Shown here piece by piece: positions 26,875-36,565 of a stretch of 64,000 bases of DNA. The DNA is taken from the NCBI RefSeq assembly GCF_017311575.1, contig NZ_JAFFQY010000006.1:1-64000 (forward strand). The letters are read 5' to 3'. Position 1 is the stretch's first letter; each line of letters opens with the position of its first letter. The notes beneath the pieces were generated by a model that did no database searches, had not been told where the DNA came from, and saw only the letters and a list, made by a program, of their open reading frames with translations. The position numbers and the translations under genes were made by a program. This DNA comes from Roseococcus thiosulfatophilus (GTDB taxonomy: Bacteria > Pseudomonadota > Alphaproteobacteria > Acetobacterales > Acetobacteraceae).

Positions 26875-27639
26875 ATGAGCGATGCCGCCGCCATGATCCT
26901 CGACGCCTGGCGCGCCAAGCGGGTGTTGGCCCCGCTGGGAAGCGCCGCCCCCCGCACGGAGGCCGAGGGCTATGCCGTGCAGCGTCGCGTGGCCGAGGCC
27001 CAGGGCGCCATTCCGCCCGCCGGCTTCAAGATCGGCGCCACCACGCGGCAGATGCAGGAGATCCTGGGTCTGGGCGGGCCGGCCGCGGGCTTCGTCCCGG
27101 CCAGCTCCATCAACGCCGATGGGCTGAGCGTCGCCTACGCCGATTTCCTGAATGCCGGCGTGGAGTGCGAGGTGGCGGTGCGACTCGGCCGCGACATGCC
27201 CGCCCGCCCCACCACCCGCGAGGCCGCGGCCGAGGCGGTGGCCGAGGTCTTCGCCGCCATCGAGATCGTGGAAAAGCGCTATGGCGACCTGGGACAGCTT
27301 GGCACCCCCACGCTGATCGCGGACCAGGTGTTCCATGCCTCGGGCGTGCTGGGCGCGCCGGTCGGGGATTGGCGCGCGCTGGACCTGGGCGCCGCGCGGG
27401 GCGAGCTGCGCGTGGACGGCCAGGTGCGCGGGTCGGGCTTCGGGCGGGACCTGCTGGGCCATCCGCTGGAGGCGCTGGCCTGGCTCGCGGGCTCGGGCGC
27501 GGCACGGGAATTCGGCGGGCTGAAGGCGGGCCAGGTGGTGTGGCTGGGCTCGGTCACGCCGCCCATCTGGCTGGATGGGCCCTGCGCGGTGGAGGTGGAG
27601 TTCGACCTGCTGGGCCGGGTGACGCTGCGCCTCACCTGA
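26875..27639 (+). CDS. 2-keto-4-pentenoate hydratase / fumarylacetoacetase-fold protein
   Basis: A 254-residue protein resembling MhpD/XylJ-type hydratases and 2-oxo-3-hexenedioate decarboxylases. Blocks seen are EGYAVQRRVAE, AGFKIGATT, the metal-binding GVECEVAVRLGRD and the IEIVEKRYGD block, and ADQVFHASGVLG. It would hydrate a 2-hydroxydienoate in a catabolic pathway, but no partner genes are nearby, so substrate is uncertain. It starts four bases after rlmB with GAGGGA upstream. Confidence 0.8.
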   Translation: MSDAAAMILDAWRAKRVLAPLGSAAPRTEAEGYAVQRRVAEAQGAIPPAGFKIGATTRQMQEILGLGGPAAGFVPASSINADGLSVAYADFLNAGVECEVAVRLGRDMPARPTTREAAAEAVAEVFAAIEIVEKRYGDLGQLGTPTLIADQVFHASGVLGAPVGDWRALDLGAARGELRVDGQVRGSGFGRDLLGHPLEALAWLAGSGAAREFGGLKAGQVVWLGSVTPPIWLDGPCAVEVEFDLLGRVTLRLT

Positions 27640-27745
27640 GGCGCATTTACCCCCTGTTAAGGTTTTGCGGGGGATAAGGGCGCAATCGGCCGAACCGGCC
27701 CGCGTGACCAGCCGCCAGAAGGGCGGGCAGCAGGAATAGCCCCCC

Positions 27746-27973
27746 ATGTCTTCGCCGGACTGGAAGCATTTGCCCGACGAACTCCAGCTCGTCCTCGCGC
27801 GCGAAGCCCTTCGCCGCGCCGCGGAAACCCTGGCCGAACATGCCGAGCTCCTGGCCTTCGAGATGGAGGGCGGCATGTTGCAGGACCGCGGCGGGCCGGA
27901 TGCGCTGCGCCTCTTCGCCTCCGTGGTGCGGGCCACCAGCACCGACAGCCTGGGGCCGGTCGGCCACGCCTGA
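27746..27973 (+). CDS. Small hypothetical protein, 75 residues
   Basis: No recognised domain. The sequence looks largely alpha-helical, with DELQLVLAREALRRAAETLAEHAELLAFEME amphipathic in character, and is acidic. CAGGA lies about ten bases upstream of the ATG. Codon use matches the neighbours and the frame fits the available gap, which supports a real gene; homologues are not known to me. Confidence 0.55.
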   Translation: MSSPDWKHLPDELQLVLAREALRRAAETLAEHAELLAFEMEGGMLQDRGGPDALRLFASVVRATSTDSLGPVGHA

Positions 27974-28072
27974 GGGCCCCCGCCCTTGCTTGTGCTTCCG
28001 CCCGACAACGTCCTAACCTCCGCACCGGGAGTTCGACGCCACGCACCGGCCACGCACCGGAGGTGGACGAGC

Positions 28073-29680
28073 ATGGAATTCAATCGGAGACAGGGCCTCG
28101 CCGCCGCGGGCGGACTTGCCATGGGCGCAACCCTGCCCGCGGGCGAGGCCTCGGCCCAGACGCGCGCCGAGACGCTGCGCTATGTGACGGGCAACACCGT
28201 CAACTCGCTCGACCCGAGCGTGCCCGGCTCCACGCGCGAGAGCTTCGGCCTCAGCATGAACGTCTACGACCGTCTGGCCGCCTTCGGCCGCAAGCGGCTG
28301 GGCGACAACTGGGTCTTCGACCACAACGAGATCCGCGGCGAGTTGGCCGAGCGCATTGACCGCAGCCCCGATGGCCGCACCTTCACCTTCCACATCCGGC
28401 AGGGGGCCACATGGCATGACGGCACGCCCGTCACCGCCGAGGATGTGAAGTGGTCGCTGGACCGCGCCGTCTCCGCGCGTTCGCTGGCGCCGCCGCAGAT
28501 GTCCACGGGCTCCATCACCAGCCCCGACCAGTTCCGCATCGCGGGGCCGCGCGTGGTGGAGATGATGGTGGAGCGGCCGGACCGCTTGGCGCTGTCCAAC
28601 ATGTGCGTGCCCTACGCCATCATGATCAATTCCACGCTCGCCAAGCGCCACGCCACCACGGACGACCCCTGGGCGCTGAACTGGCTGAAGGACAACTCGG
28701 CCGCCGGCGGCGCCTATATCGTCGAGCAGCACCGGCCGGGTACCCAGACCATCCTGCGCCGCAACGACAACTGGCGCGGCGGCGAGCAGCCGGGCTTCCG
28801 CCGCGTCATCGTGCAGACCGTGCCCGAGGTGGCGACGCGCGCGAACTTGGTGGAACGCGGCGATGCCGACCTCTCCATTGATCTGCAGCCGAGCGATGTG
28901 GCCGCACTCGCGCAGCGCGGGCGGGTGAAGGTGGTCTCGGTGCCGCAGACCAATGGCTTCACGCACATCTCCATGAACAACACCATGGCGCCCTTCGACG
29001 ATGTGAAGGTGCGCCAGGCCATCGCCGCCGCCCTGCCCTACCAGGACATGTTCCAGGCGGCGCTGTTCAGCCGCGGCCGCGCGCTGTTCGGCGCGGATTG
29101 GACCACGACGCCGCCCAATTCCGACTTCCCGCAGCCCATGCCGCTGCACACCAACCTCGAGCGCGCGCGCGAATTGCTGCGCGAATCGGGGCACCCGAAC
29201 GGGTTCTCGACCACCTTCACCATCGGCACGGGCGTCTCGGCCTGGGCGGAGCCGATGGCGGCGCTGATGAAGGAATCGCTCGCGCGGATCAACATCAACG
29301 TGGACATCCGCAAGCTGCCCGACGCGCAGTTCAACACCGGCCAGGCCGAGCGCACCCTGCCCTTCTACACCGAGGGCGGCACCGCCTGGCTGCCGGCGCC
29401 GGACTACTTCTTCCGCCTCTACTTCACGCGGCCGCAGCGCTGGAACTTCGCCAGCTTCAACAACGAGGAAATCAACGCGCTGACACGCGAGGCGCAGTTC
29501 GAGACGGACGCCGCCCGCTACGACGCAGCCTGCAAGCGCATGATCGAGATCCTCGCCGCCGAGGTGCCCCTCATCCTCGCCTGGCAGCCGCTGCATGAGG
29601 CGGTGATGGCCCGCAACGTGGACGGCTACACCTACTGGTTCTACCGCCAGGCGGATTTCCGCGACCTCAAGCGTGTCTGA
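28073..29680 (+). CDS. ABC transporter solute-binding protein, family 5 (peptide/opine/nickel type)
   Basis: A 535-residue periplasmic protein. The N-terminus NRRQGLAAAGGLAMGATLPA with a twin arginine and AQ site suggests Tat export. SBP_bac_5 blocks are DGRTFTFHIRQGATWHDGTPVTAEDVKWS near residue 100 and the VRQAIAAALPYQ block near 330. The ATG at 28073 has GGAGG. It heads a four-gene operon with two permeases and a double ATPase. Ligand unknown; a di- or oligopeptide, or similar small molecule, is expected. Confidence 0.9.
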   Translation: MEFNRRQGLAAAGGLAMGATLPAGEASAQTRAETLRYVTGNTVNSLDPSVPGSTRESFGLSMNVYDRLAAFGRKRLGDNWVFDHNEIRGELAERIDRSPDGRTFTFHIRQGATWHDGTPVTAEDVKWSLDRAVSARSLAPPQMSTGSITSPDQFRIAGPRVVEMMVERPDRLALSNMCVPYAIMINSTLAKRHATTDDPWALNWLKDNSAAGGAYIVEQHRPGTQTILRRNDNWRGGEQPGFRRVIVQTVPEVATRANLVERGDADLSIDLQPSDVAALAQRGRVKVVSVPQTNGFTHISMNNTMAPFDDVKVRQAIAAALPYQDMFQAALFSRGRALFGADWTTTPPNSDFPQPMPLHTNLERARELLRESGHPNGFSTTFTIGTGVSAWAEPMAALMKESLARININVDIRKLPDAQFNTGQAERTLPFYTEGGTAWLPAPDYFFRLYFTRPQRWNFASFNNEEINALTREAQFETDAARYDAACKRMIEILAAEVPLILAWQPLHEAVMARNVDGYTYWFYRQADFRDLKRV

Positions 29681-30734
29681 GATCGCGGCACCCGCGCCGC
29701 GCGGGGGAAAATGGGGCGCGGTGGGGCGGCGGGTGGGCGTGCGCCTGCTCTCCGCCGTGCCGGCGCTGTTCGGCGTGCTGGTCTTCACCTTCCTGCTGAT
29801 GCGCGTCCTGCCCGGAGACCCGGCGGTCTTCTTCGCCGCCGGCGCCAACGCCGGCCAGGCCGAGATCGACATTGTGCGCGAGCAGATGGGCCTGGACCGG
29901 CCCATGCATGAGCAGCTGGTGCGCTACCTCTGGGACATCACCCGGGGCAACCTCGGCAATTCCATGACCACGGGGCAGCCCGTGCGGACGGATCTGGTCG
30001 AGCGGCTGCCGGCCTCGCTGGAACTCACCTTCTCGGCGTTGCTGCTGGCGTTGAGCCTCGCACTCCCGCTGGGCATCGTGGCGGCGCTGCGGCCGGGCAC
30101 GCTGGTGGACCATGTCGTGCGCTTCCTCTGCACGCTGGGCGTCTGCGTGCCGACCTTCGTCTCCGGCCTGCTGCTGATCTATGTCTTCTACTATTTGCTG
30201 GCCTGGGCGCCGGACCCGACGGGGCGGCTCGACATTTTCGCGGCCACGCCGCCCGAGATCACGGGCTTCCTGCTGGTGGACTTCGCGCTGGTGCGGGACT
30301 GGGAAGGATGGCGGGCGGCGGCGGGGCAATTGATCCTGCCGGCGTCCACCATGGCGCTCTTCGTGCTGGCGCCGCTGGCGCGGATGACGCGGGCCTCCAT
30401 GCTGGCGGTGCTGGGCAGCGATTTCGTGCGGACGGCGAAGTCCCTCGGGCTGTCGCATTGGCGCATCATCGTGGTCTATGCGCTGCGGAACGCGCTGCTG
30501 CCGGTGCTGACCATCTCGGGCATCGTCTTCTCGACCATGCTGGGCGCCAATGTGCTGGTGGAGAAGGTCTTCTCCTGGCCGGGCGTCGCCTCCTACGCGC
30601 TCGACGCGCTGCTGGCCTCGGACTACGCGCCGGTGCAGGGCTTCGTGCTGCTGATGGCGACCATCTTCGTCATGGTGAACCTGTTGATCGACATTCTCTA
30701 TGGCGTGGCTGACCCCCGGGCTTCGGTGGCATGA
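29673..30734 (+). CDS. ABC permease, DppB/GsiC type
   Basis: A 353-residue inner-membrane protein with about six hydrophobic segments. RLLSAVPALFGVLVFTFLLM opens it, FMRVLPGDPA-type residues follow, and the EAA loop region reads TAKSLGLSHWRIIVVYALRNALLP. It starts with GTG at 29673, overlapping the binding-protein stop by 8 bp. An extra periplasmic or cytoplasmic insertion (DPTGRLDIFAATPPEIT) lies near residue 180. Confidence 0.9.
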   Translation: MSEIAAPAPRGGKWGAVGRRVGVRLLSAVPALFGVLVFTFLLMRVLPGDPAVFFAAGANAGQAEIDIVREQMGLDRPMHEQLVRYLWDITRGNLGNSMTTGQPVRTDLVERLPASLELTFSALLLALSLALPLGIVAALRPGTLVDHVVRFLCTLGVCVPTFVSGLLLIYVFYYLLAWAPDPTGRLDIFAATPPEITGFLLVDFALVRDWEGWRAAAGQLILPASTMALFVLAPLARMTRASMLAVLGSDFVRTAKSLGLSHWRIIVVYALRNALLPVLTISGIVFSTMLGANVLVEKVFSWPGVASYALDALLASDYAPVQGFVLLMATIFVMVNLLIDILYGVADPRASVA

Positions 30735-31576
30735 GCGCCACCTTGCGCCATGTGGGCTGGGTGCTGCGCGGCAACCTGGTGACGGCCGCGGCGGCCACGG
30801 GGGCCACGCTGCTGATCCTGGTGGCCTTCCTGGCCCCCTGGCTTGCGCCCTACGACCCCATCGCCTCCAACGTGCCCAACGCGCTGCAACCGCCGAGTGC
30901 GGCGCATTGGGCGGGCACCGACCAGCTGGGCCGGGACGTGTTCAGCCGCATCCTCTACGGGACGCGCGTGGACCTCGCCATCGCGTTTTCCGCGGTCAGC
31001 CTTTCCTTCGTGATCGGCGCGGTGGTGGGCAGTTTCTGCGGCTATGTGGGCGGCACGCTGGACCGCGTGGTGGGGCGGCTGGTGGACGTGCTGATGGCCT
31101 TCCCGCTCTTCGTGCTGGCGATGGCGCTGGTGGCGGCTTTGGGCAATTCCATCGAGAACATCATCCTCGCCACCGCCTTCATCAACCTGCCCTTCTACAT
31201 CCGCTTCGCCCGCGCGGAGGTGAATGTCCGCCGCAACCTGGGTTGGGTGGAGGCCGCGCGCGCCTCGGGCGACAGCGACCTCTCGGTGGTGCTGCGCTTC
31301 CTGCTGCCCAATGTGCTGCCGGCCATGGCGGTGCAGATCTCGCTGAACCTCGGCTGGGCGATATTGAACGCGGCGGGGCTTTCCTTCATCGGGCTCGGCA
31401 TCACGCCGCCCACGCCGGAATGGGGCATCATGGTCGCCGAGGGCGCGCGTTTCATCACCTCCGGCCAATGGTGGCTGGTGGTCTTTCCCGGCCTGGCGCT
31501 GATGCTGTCGGTGCTGTGCTTCAACCTGCTGGGCGATGGCTTGCGCGACATCCTCGACCCCAGGATGCGGACATGA
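30731..31576 (+). CDS. ABC permease, DppC/GsiD type
   Basis: A 281-residue partner permease. The conserved HWAGTDQLGRDVFSRILYGTR block after the first transmembrane segment is diagnostic of DppC-type permeases. The coupling helix region is EAARASGDSDLSVVLRFLLPN. ATG overlaps the preceding stop and its stop overlaps the next start. Confidence 0.92.
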   Translation: MSATLRHVGWVLRGNLVTAAAATGATLLILVAFLAPWLAPYDPIASNVPNALQPPSAAHWAGTDQLGRDVFSRILYGTRVDLAIAFSAVSLSFVIGAVVGSFCGYVGGTLDRVVGRLVDVLMAFPLFVLAMALVAALGNSIENIILATAFINLPFYIRFARAEVNVRRNLGWVEAARASGDSDLSVVLRFLLPNVLPAMAVQISLNLGWAILNAAGLSFIGLGITPPTPEWGIMVAEGARFITSGQWWLVVFPGLALMLSVLCFNLLGDGLRDILDPRMRT

Positions 31577-33219
31577 CCGCGCCGCTGCTCGAGGTCGAGG
31601 ACCTTCACATCCGCTTCTCCACCAGGCGCGGGCCGGTGGACGCGGTGCGCGGCGTCTCCCTGCAACTGGCGCCTGGCGAGACGCTGGGCGTGGTGGGCGA
31701 GAGCGGCTCGGGCAAGTCGGTCACGGCCTATGCGGTCACGCATCTGCTCGACCGCGCGGGGAGCATCACGCAGGGGCGCATCCGCTTCCGCGGTCGCGAC
31801 ATCACCCGCGCCGGGCGGCACGAACTGCGCGAGCTGCGCGGCAGTGCCATGTCCATGATCTTCCAGAACCCGCGCGGGGCGCTGAACCCCATCCGCACCG
31901 TGGGACGCCAGATCGGCGATGTGCTACGTGCGCACAACCAAGTGTCCGCGGCCGAAGCCAGGGCGCGCGCGCTCGATCTGCTGCGCGCCGTGCTGATCCG
32001 TGACCCGGAGGGCAATCTCGACGCCTATCCGCACGAACTCTCGGGCGGTATGTGCCAGCGCGTGATGATCGCCATGGCGATCGCCTGCGAACCCGCGCTG
32101 ATGATCGCGGACGAGCCTACCACAGGCCTCGACGTCACCACGCAGAAGACGGTGATGGACCTGCTGGCCCGCATCACGGCCGAGCGCGGCATGGCCATGA
32201 TCCTGATCACGCATGACCTCGGCCTCGCCGCGCAATATTGCCGCCGCGTGGCGGTGATGGAGCGTGGCCTGGTGGTGGAGGAAGGCGCGGCGGCGCGGCT
32301 GTTCCAGGCGCCGTCCCATCCCTACACGCGCCGGCTGATCGCGGCCTCGCCCACCCGCACCTCCACCGTGGCCGACCTGGTGGAGGGCGACTCCCCTCCC
32401 CCGCCGCGCCGCATGCCCCGCGCCCCCGGCACGCCGCCGCTGCTGGAGGTGCAGGGGCTGTCCAAGCAATATGCCCGCACCCGCGCGGTGGATGATGTCT
32501 CCTTCACGCTGGAGCCCGGCGAGAGCCTCGGCCTGGTGGGCGAAAGCGGCTCGGGCAAGAGCACCATCTCGCGCCTGATCTGCCGGCTGATCGACCCCTC
32601 GGCGGGCGAGATCATCTTCGACGGCCACTCCATCGCGGCCACCCCCGCACGGCATTTCCACAAGGCGCCGCAGCGGCGTGACATCCAGATCGTTTTCCAG
32701 GACCCGACGGACAGCCTCAACCCGCGCTTCAGCGCCTTCGACAGCATCGCCCACCCGCTGCGCCGGCTGGACCGCCTGCCATCCGAGACCGCGCTGCGCG
32801 CCCGTGTGGAGGAATGCGCCGAACGCTGCGGCCTGCCGCGTGACCTGCTAGACCGTTTCCCGCACCAGCTCTCGGGCGGGCAGAAGGCGCGGGTGGGCAT
32901 CGCGCGCGCCATCGCCACGCGCCCGCGCCTGCTGGTGCTGGACGAGCCGACGGCGGCGCTGGATGTCTCGGTGCAGGCGGTGATCCTGAAGCTGCTGGAC
33001 GACCTGCGGCGCGAGGATGGGTTGGGCTATCTCTTCGTCAGCCACGATCTCAACGTGGTGCGGATGATGTGCGAGCGCACCATCGTCCTGCGCCAAGGCC
33101 GCATCGTGGAACAGGGACCGAGCGCCGCCCTCTTCGCCGCACCCCAGGCCGACTACACGCGGGAACTACTGGCTGCCATCCCGCATTTCGACCCGGAGGC
33201 CATGCGGGAGCCGGCCTGA
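31573..33219 (+). CDS. Fused two-cassette ABC ATPase (DppD-DppF type)
   Basis: A 548-residue protein with two complete nucleotide-binding domains. The first has Walker [10 protein letters not shown] near residue 43, [12 protein letters not shown] and LMIADEP. The second has Walker [10 protein letters not shown] near residue 324, [13 protein letters not shown] and LLVLDEP. Such fusions occur in the glutathione/oligopeptide systems (GsiA-like). The second signature motif reads LSGGQKAR instead of the commoner LSGGQRQR. It powers the two permeases just upstream. The stop lies within a hairpin shared with the convergent operon. Confidence 0.92.
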   Translation: MTAPLLEVEDLHIRFSTRRGPVDAVRGVSLQLAPGETLGVVGESGSGKSVTAYAVTHLLDRAGSITQGRIRFRGRDITRAGRHELRELRGSAMSMIFQNPRGALNPIRTVGRQIGDVLRAHNQVSAAEARARALDLLRAVLIRDPEGNLDAYPHELSGGMCQRVMIAMAIACEPALMIADEPTTGLDVTTQKTVMDLLARITAERGMAMILITHDLGLAAQYCRRVAVMERGLVVEEGAAARLFQAPSHPYTRRLIAASPTRTSTVADLVEGDSPPPPRRMPRAPGTPPLLEVQGLSKQYARTRAVDDVSFTLEPGESLGLVGESGSGKSTISRLICRLIDPSAGEIIFDGHSIAATPARHFHKAPQRRDIQIVFQDPTDSLNPRFSAFDSIAHPLRRLDRLPSETALRARVEECAERCGLPRDLLDRFPHQLSGGQKARVGIARAIATRPRLLVLDEPTAALDVSVQAVILKLLDDLRREDGLGYLFVSHDLNVVRMMCERTIVLRQGRIVEQGPSAALFAAPQADYTRELLAAIPHFDPEAMREPA

Positions 33220-33226
33220 GCCGGCT
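33209..33226. terminator. Hairpin over both stop codons of convergent ABC operons
   Basis: AGCCGGC (33209-33215) and GCCGGCT (33220-33226) form a perfect seven-base stem with a four-base loop. The plus-strand stop TGA is in the loop and the minus-strand stop TAG starts at the outer edge. A T-run is lacking, but position suggests a two-way transcription barrier. Confidence 0.5.
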
Positions 33227-34091
33227 ACTTGCGATCCGACCGCGGGTCCAGCGCGTCGCGCAGCCCATCCCCCGCCAGGTTGAAGGCCAGCACCACCAGG
33301 AAGATGGCAAGCCCCGGGAAGATGGCGAGCCAGGGCGCCTGCGTCAGGAAGCGTTGCGCCGAGTTCAGCATGGAGCCCCAGGACGGGTCCGGCGGCTGCA
33401 TGCCGAGGCCCAGGAAGGACAGCGAGGCCTCGGCGATGATGGCCTCCGCGATGGAGAGCGTGGCCTGCACCATCAGGGGCGGCACGATGTTGGGCGCCAC
33501 ATGCACGATGGCCGTGCGCCAGGGCGGGTTGCCCAGGGCGCGCGCGGCCTCCACCCAGTCGGTGGACATGGCCTCCAGCGCCATGCCGCGCGCCAGTCGG
33601 ACAAAGACCGGCGAGGCAGAGATGGCGATGGCGAGCATCGCATTCTCCAACGCCGGTCCCAGGAAGGCCGCGAGCGCGATGGCCAGGATGAGGAAAGGCA
33701 CGGACAACATGGCATCCGCGATGCGCGAGATCACCGCGTCCACCCAGCCGCCCGCCATGCCCGCCAGCAGCCCGATCGGCACGCCCATGATGACCGCGCC
33801 CAGCACCGCCAGCACGCCCGCCATCAGCGAGGCGCGCGCGCCCCAGATGACGCGCGAGAGCACGTCGCGCCCATTCTCGTCCGTGCCGAACCAATGCGCG
33901 GCGGAGGGTGCCTGGCGGATGGCGGACCAGGAGGTCTGGTTCGGGTCCTGTGGCGCCAGCAGCGGCGCGAAGGCCGCCACCAGCACGAAGAGCACCACCA
34001 CGACGAGGCCCGCCATGGCGAGGCGGTGCCGCAGGAAGCGGCGGATGGCGCGTTGCGTGGGGCTTTCGCCCGCCTGGATCACGGCACTCAT
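33225..34091 (-). CDS. ABC permease, DppC type
   Basis: A 288-residue permease, the last gene of the minus-strand operon. AHWFGTDENGRDVLSRVIWGAR is the DppC-type signature, and EAARALGNPPWRTAIVHVAPN is the coupling region. ATG 34091 overlaps the dppB-type stop. Hydrophobic segments number about six. Confidence 0.92.
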   Translation of the reverse strand: MSAVIQAGESPTQRAIRRFLRHRLAMAGLVVVVLFVLVAAFAPLLAPQDPNQTSWSAIRQAPSAAHWFGTDENGRDVLSRVIWGARASLMAGVLAVLGAVIMGVPIGLLAGMAGGWVDAVISRIADAMLSVPFLILAIALAAFLGPALENAMLAIAISASPVFVRLARGMALEAMSTDWVEAARALGNPPWRTAIVHVAPNIVPPLMVQATLSIAEAIIAEASLSFLGLGMQPPDPSWGSMLNSAQRFLTQAPWLAIFPGLAIFLVVLAFNLAGDGLRDALDPRSDRK

Positions 34092-35035
34092 GCGCGGCGC
34101 AGCCTCGGGTTGATGGCCATGTAGAGGATGTCCGCCAGCAGGCTCAGCAGGACGAAGATGAGGGCGGTGGCCAGCACCACCCCCTGCACCACCGGGTAGT
34201 CGCGGTTGAACACCGCATCCACCACCAGCTTGCCGAAGCCCGGGATGGAGAAGATCTGCTCGGTCAGGACCGCGCCCGAGAGCAGGCGGCCGAACTCGAT
34301 CGTGCCGAGCGTCACGACCGGGATCAGCGCGTTGCGCAGCGCGTGCTTCCACACCACCACGCGCTCGCGCAGGCCCTTGGCGCGGGCGGTGCGGACGTAG
34401 TCCTGGCTCATCGCACCCAGCATGGCGGCACGGGTGTGGCGCATCAGCACGCCGGCGACACCGGTGCCGAGGACGAAGGCCGGCATGATGGTGGTGGCGA
34501 TGGACTGCCAGAAATCCTCGGTGATCGGCACATAGCCCGAGGGCGGCAGCCAACCGAGCTGCACGCTGAACAACAGGATCATCAGGATGCCCAGCCAGAA
34601 GTTCGGCATGGAAATCCCGAACAAGGCCGCGCCATTGGCCGCCCAGTCGGCCGGCTGGTCCTTCCGCACCGCGGAGAGGATGCCGAGCGGCACACCGATC
34701 AGCACCGCGATGATGAAGGCCATCAGCCCCAGTTGGAAGGTGACAGGCAGCTTCTCCAGAATGAGTTCCGAGACCGGCACCCGGATACGCCAGGAGAAGC
34801 CGAAATCGCCCTGCAGCACCCGGCCCATCCAGGCCAGGTATTGTTCATGGAGGGGGCGGTCCAGCAGCAGCTCGGCGCGGATCTGCGCCAGCACCTGCGG
34901 GTCGCCCCGCTCCTCGCCCGCGAGGATGAGCGCGGGGTCGCCGGGCATCAGCTGCTGCAGCCCGAAGATCATCACGGAGAGGATGAGCAGGGTGGGGATG
35001 ATCTGCCCCACCCGCCGCAGCAGCCAGATGCCCAT
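34088..35035 (-). CDS. ABC permease, DppB type
   Basis: A 315-residue permease. The start GIWLLRRVGQIIPTLLILS and MPGDPA motif are followed by the coupling region RTARAKGLRERVVVWKHALRNALIP. ATG at 35035 lies three bases after the binding-protein stop. Standard length and topology for the family. Confidence 0.92.
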   Translation of the reverse strand: MGIWLLRRVGQIIPTLLILSVMIFGLQQLMPGDPALILAGEERGDPQVLAQIRAELLLDRPLHEQYLAWMGRVLQGDFGFSWRIRVPVSELILEKLPVTFQLGLMAFIIAVLIGVPLGILSAVRKDQPADWAANGAALFGISMPNFWLGILMILLFSVQLGWLPPSGYVPITEDFWQSIATTIMPAFVLGTGVAGVLMRHTRAAMLGAMSQDYVRTARAKGLRERVVVWKHALRNALIPVVTLGTIEFGRLLSGAVLTEQIFSIPGFGKLVVDAVFNRDYPVVQGVVLATALIFVLLSLLADILYMAINPRLRRA

Positions 35036-35038
35036 GGG

Positions 35039-36565
35039 TCAGTTCAGCCGCAGGCCCTGGACCCGGATCATCCCATCCGGCACCGGCACATAGCCCTGCA
35101 GCCGCGTGGAGTGGATGAAGATGTTCTTCCGGTGCCAGAGATACATGCGCGCACGGTCCTGCCGCAGCGCCACCTGGTTCAGCTGCGCGTAGAGCTGGCG
35201 GCGGCGGTCCGCGTCCAGCTCCACCCGGGCGGCGTCGAGCAGGCGGTCGGCCTCGGGGTTGCTGTACTTGCCATCATTGGCCGGGCCGCGACTGTGGACG
35301 AAGGTGTAGATGTTGCCGTCCGGGTCCACGCGGCCCGACCAGCCGAGCAGATAGGTCTCGAACTCGCCCCGCGTCGCCGCCTGGAGGGAGGAGGCGAATT
35401 CCATGGCGTTGATGCGCAGCTCGAAGCCCGCCTCGCGCACCATGGCCTGGATCACCTCGCCCACCTGGCGAAGGTCCGGGTTGTTGGGGACCGTGAGTTC
35501 CACGCGCACGGGCGTCTGCACGCCGGCCTCGCGCAGCAGCTGGCGGGCGCGGGCAACGTTGCGCGCCTCCGGCTGGAAGTCGCGGATGTGGAAGGGGTTG
35601 GCGGGCGGCACGGCCTGGGCGGTCGGCGTATAGGCGCCGCTGTAGACCACCTGATTGATGGCCGCGCGATCAATGGCCAGTTCGAAGGCCTCGCGCACGC
35701 GGGGGTTCTGACCGAAGGGCGTCTGGGCGCGGGCGCCGTTGTTCAGGTTGTAGGTGATGCCCTGGTAGCCGAGCTCCGGCACCTGCACCACGCGCAGGCG
35801 GTTGTTGCGGGCCACCATCTCGACATGGTCGGGCTCCATCCGCTCGGCGAATTCCACGGCACCCGACTGCACGTTCGCGATGCGGGCGTTGTTATCCGGG
35901 ATGGGCAGGTAGGTGATGCGGTCGAGGTGGATGACGGAGGGGTTCCAGTAGTCGGCGAAGCGCTCCACCACGATGCGGCTCTGCGCCACCCGCTCCACGA
36001 AGCGGAAGGGGCCGGCGCAGACGGGGCGCAGGCCGAAGTCGCGCCCGGCGGCCTCGGCGGCGCGCGGGCTCAGAATCATGCCCGAGCGGTCGGTCAGCAC
36101 CGAGAGAAAGGCCGCGGAGGGCGCGCGCAGCGTGATGCGCACCGTCAGCGGGTCCACCGCCTCGGCCTTCTCCATGCCGGCCAGCTCACTGCGGCGGAAG
36201 CTGCCCTGGAAATTGGCGTGGCGGTTCAGCGAATAGACCACGGCCTCCGCGTCCATCCGCTCCCCGTCATGGAAGCGCACGCCGTCGCGCAGCGTGATGA
36301 TGAGGGTGGTGGGGTTCTCCCAGCGATAGCCAGTGGCGAGCTGGGGCACCACCTCCAGCTGCTCATTGATGTCGAACAGCTTGTCGCAGAGCGAGGCAAA
36401 GACGATGCGCCCGACATAGGTGCGGGCCAACGTCGGGTCGAGGATGTCCGGGTCCTCGCGCAGGGCGATGCGGAGGTGCTGCTGGGCGGCGGCGGGCTGG
36501 GCCGCGAGCCCGGTGCCGAGCGCGACCCCCACGGCCAAGGCCGCGGCGACGAAATGGCGTCTCAT
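35039..36565 (-). CDS. ABC transporter solute-binding protein, family 5
   Basis: A 508-residue periplasmic protein with a Sec-type signal (RRHFVAAALAVGVALG then AAAQQ). SBP_bac_5 blocks include LRDGVRFHDGERMDAEAVVYS near residue 85 and VREAFELAIDRAAINQVVYSG near 275. It sits between the ATPases and permeases of the same operon. Start ATG 36565 follows GGGAGA and overlaps the ATPase stop. The ligand is unknown. Confidence 0.9.
   Translation of the reverse strand: MRRHFVAAALAVGVALGTGLAAQPAAAQQHLRIALREDPDILDPTLARTYVGRIVFASLCDKLFDINEQLEVVPQLATGYRWENPTTLIITLRDGVRFHDGERMDAEAVVYSLNRHANFQGSFRRSELAGMEKAEAVDPLTVRITLRAPSAAFLSVLTDRSGMILSPRAAEAAGRDFGLRPVCAGPFRFVERVAQSRIVVERFADYWNPSVIHLDRITYLPIPDNNARIANVQSGAVEFAERMEPDHVEMVARNNRLRVVQVPELGYQGITYNLNNGARAQTPFGQNPRVREAFELAIDRAAINQVVYSGAYTPTAQAVPPANPFHIRDFQPEARNVARARQLLREAGVQTPVRVELTVPNNPDLRQVGEVIQAMVREAGFELRINAMEFASSLQAATRGEFETYLLGWSGRVDPDGNIYTFVHSRGPANDGKYSNPEADRLLDAARVELDADRRRQLYAQLNQVALRQDRARMYLWHRKNIFIHSTRLQGYVPVPDGMIRVQGLRLN

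Noticed and set aside
27640-27745. Hairpin with CCCCC and GGGGG arms as a terminator
   Set aside because: The loop is about 14 bases and no T-run follows the second arm; too weak to list.
25927-28072. Genomic island integrated at the tRNA-Thr gene
   Set aside because: No integrase, no repeated tRNA 3' end and no composition change were seen next to the tRNA.
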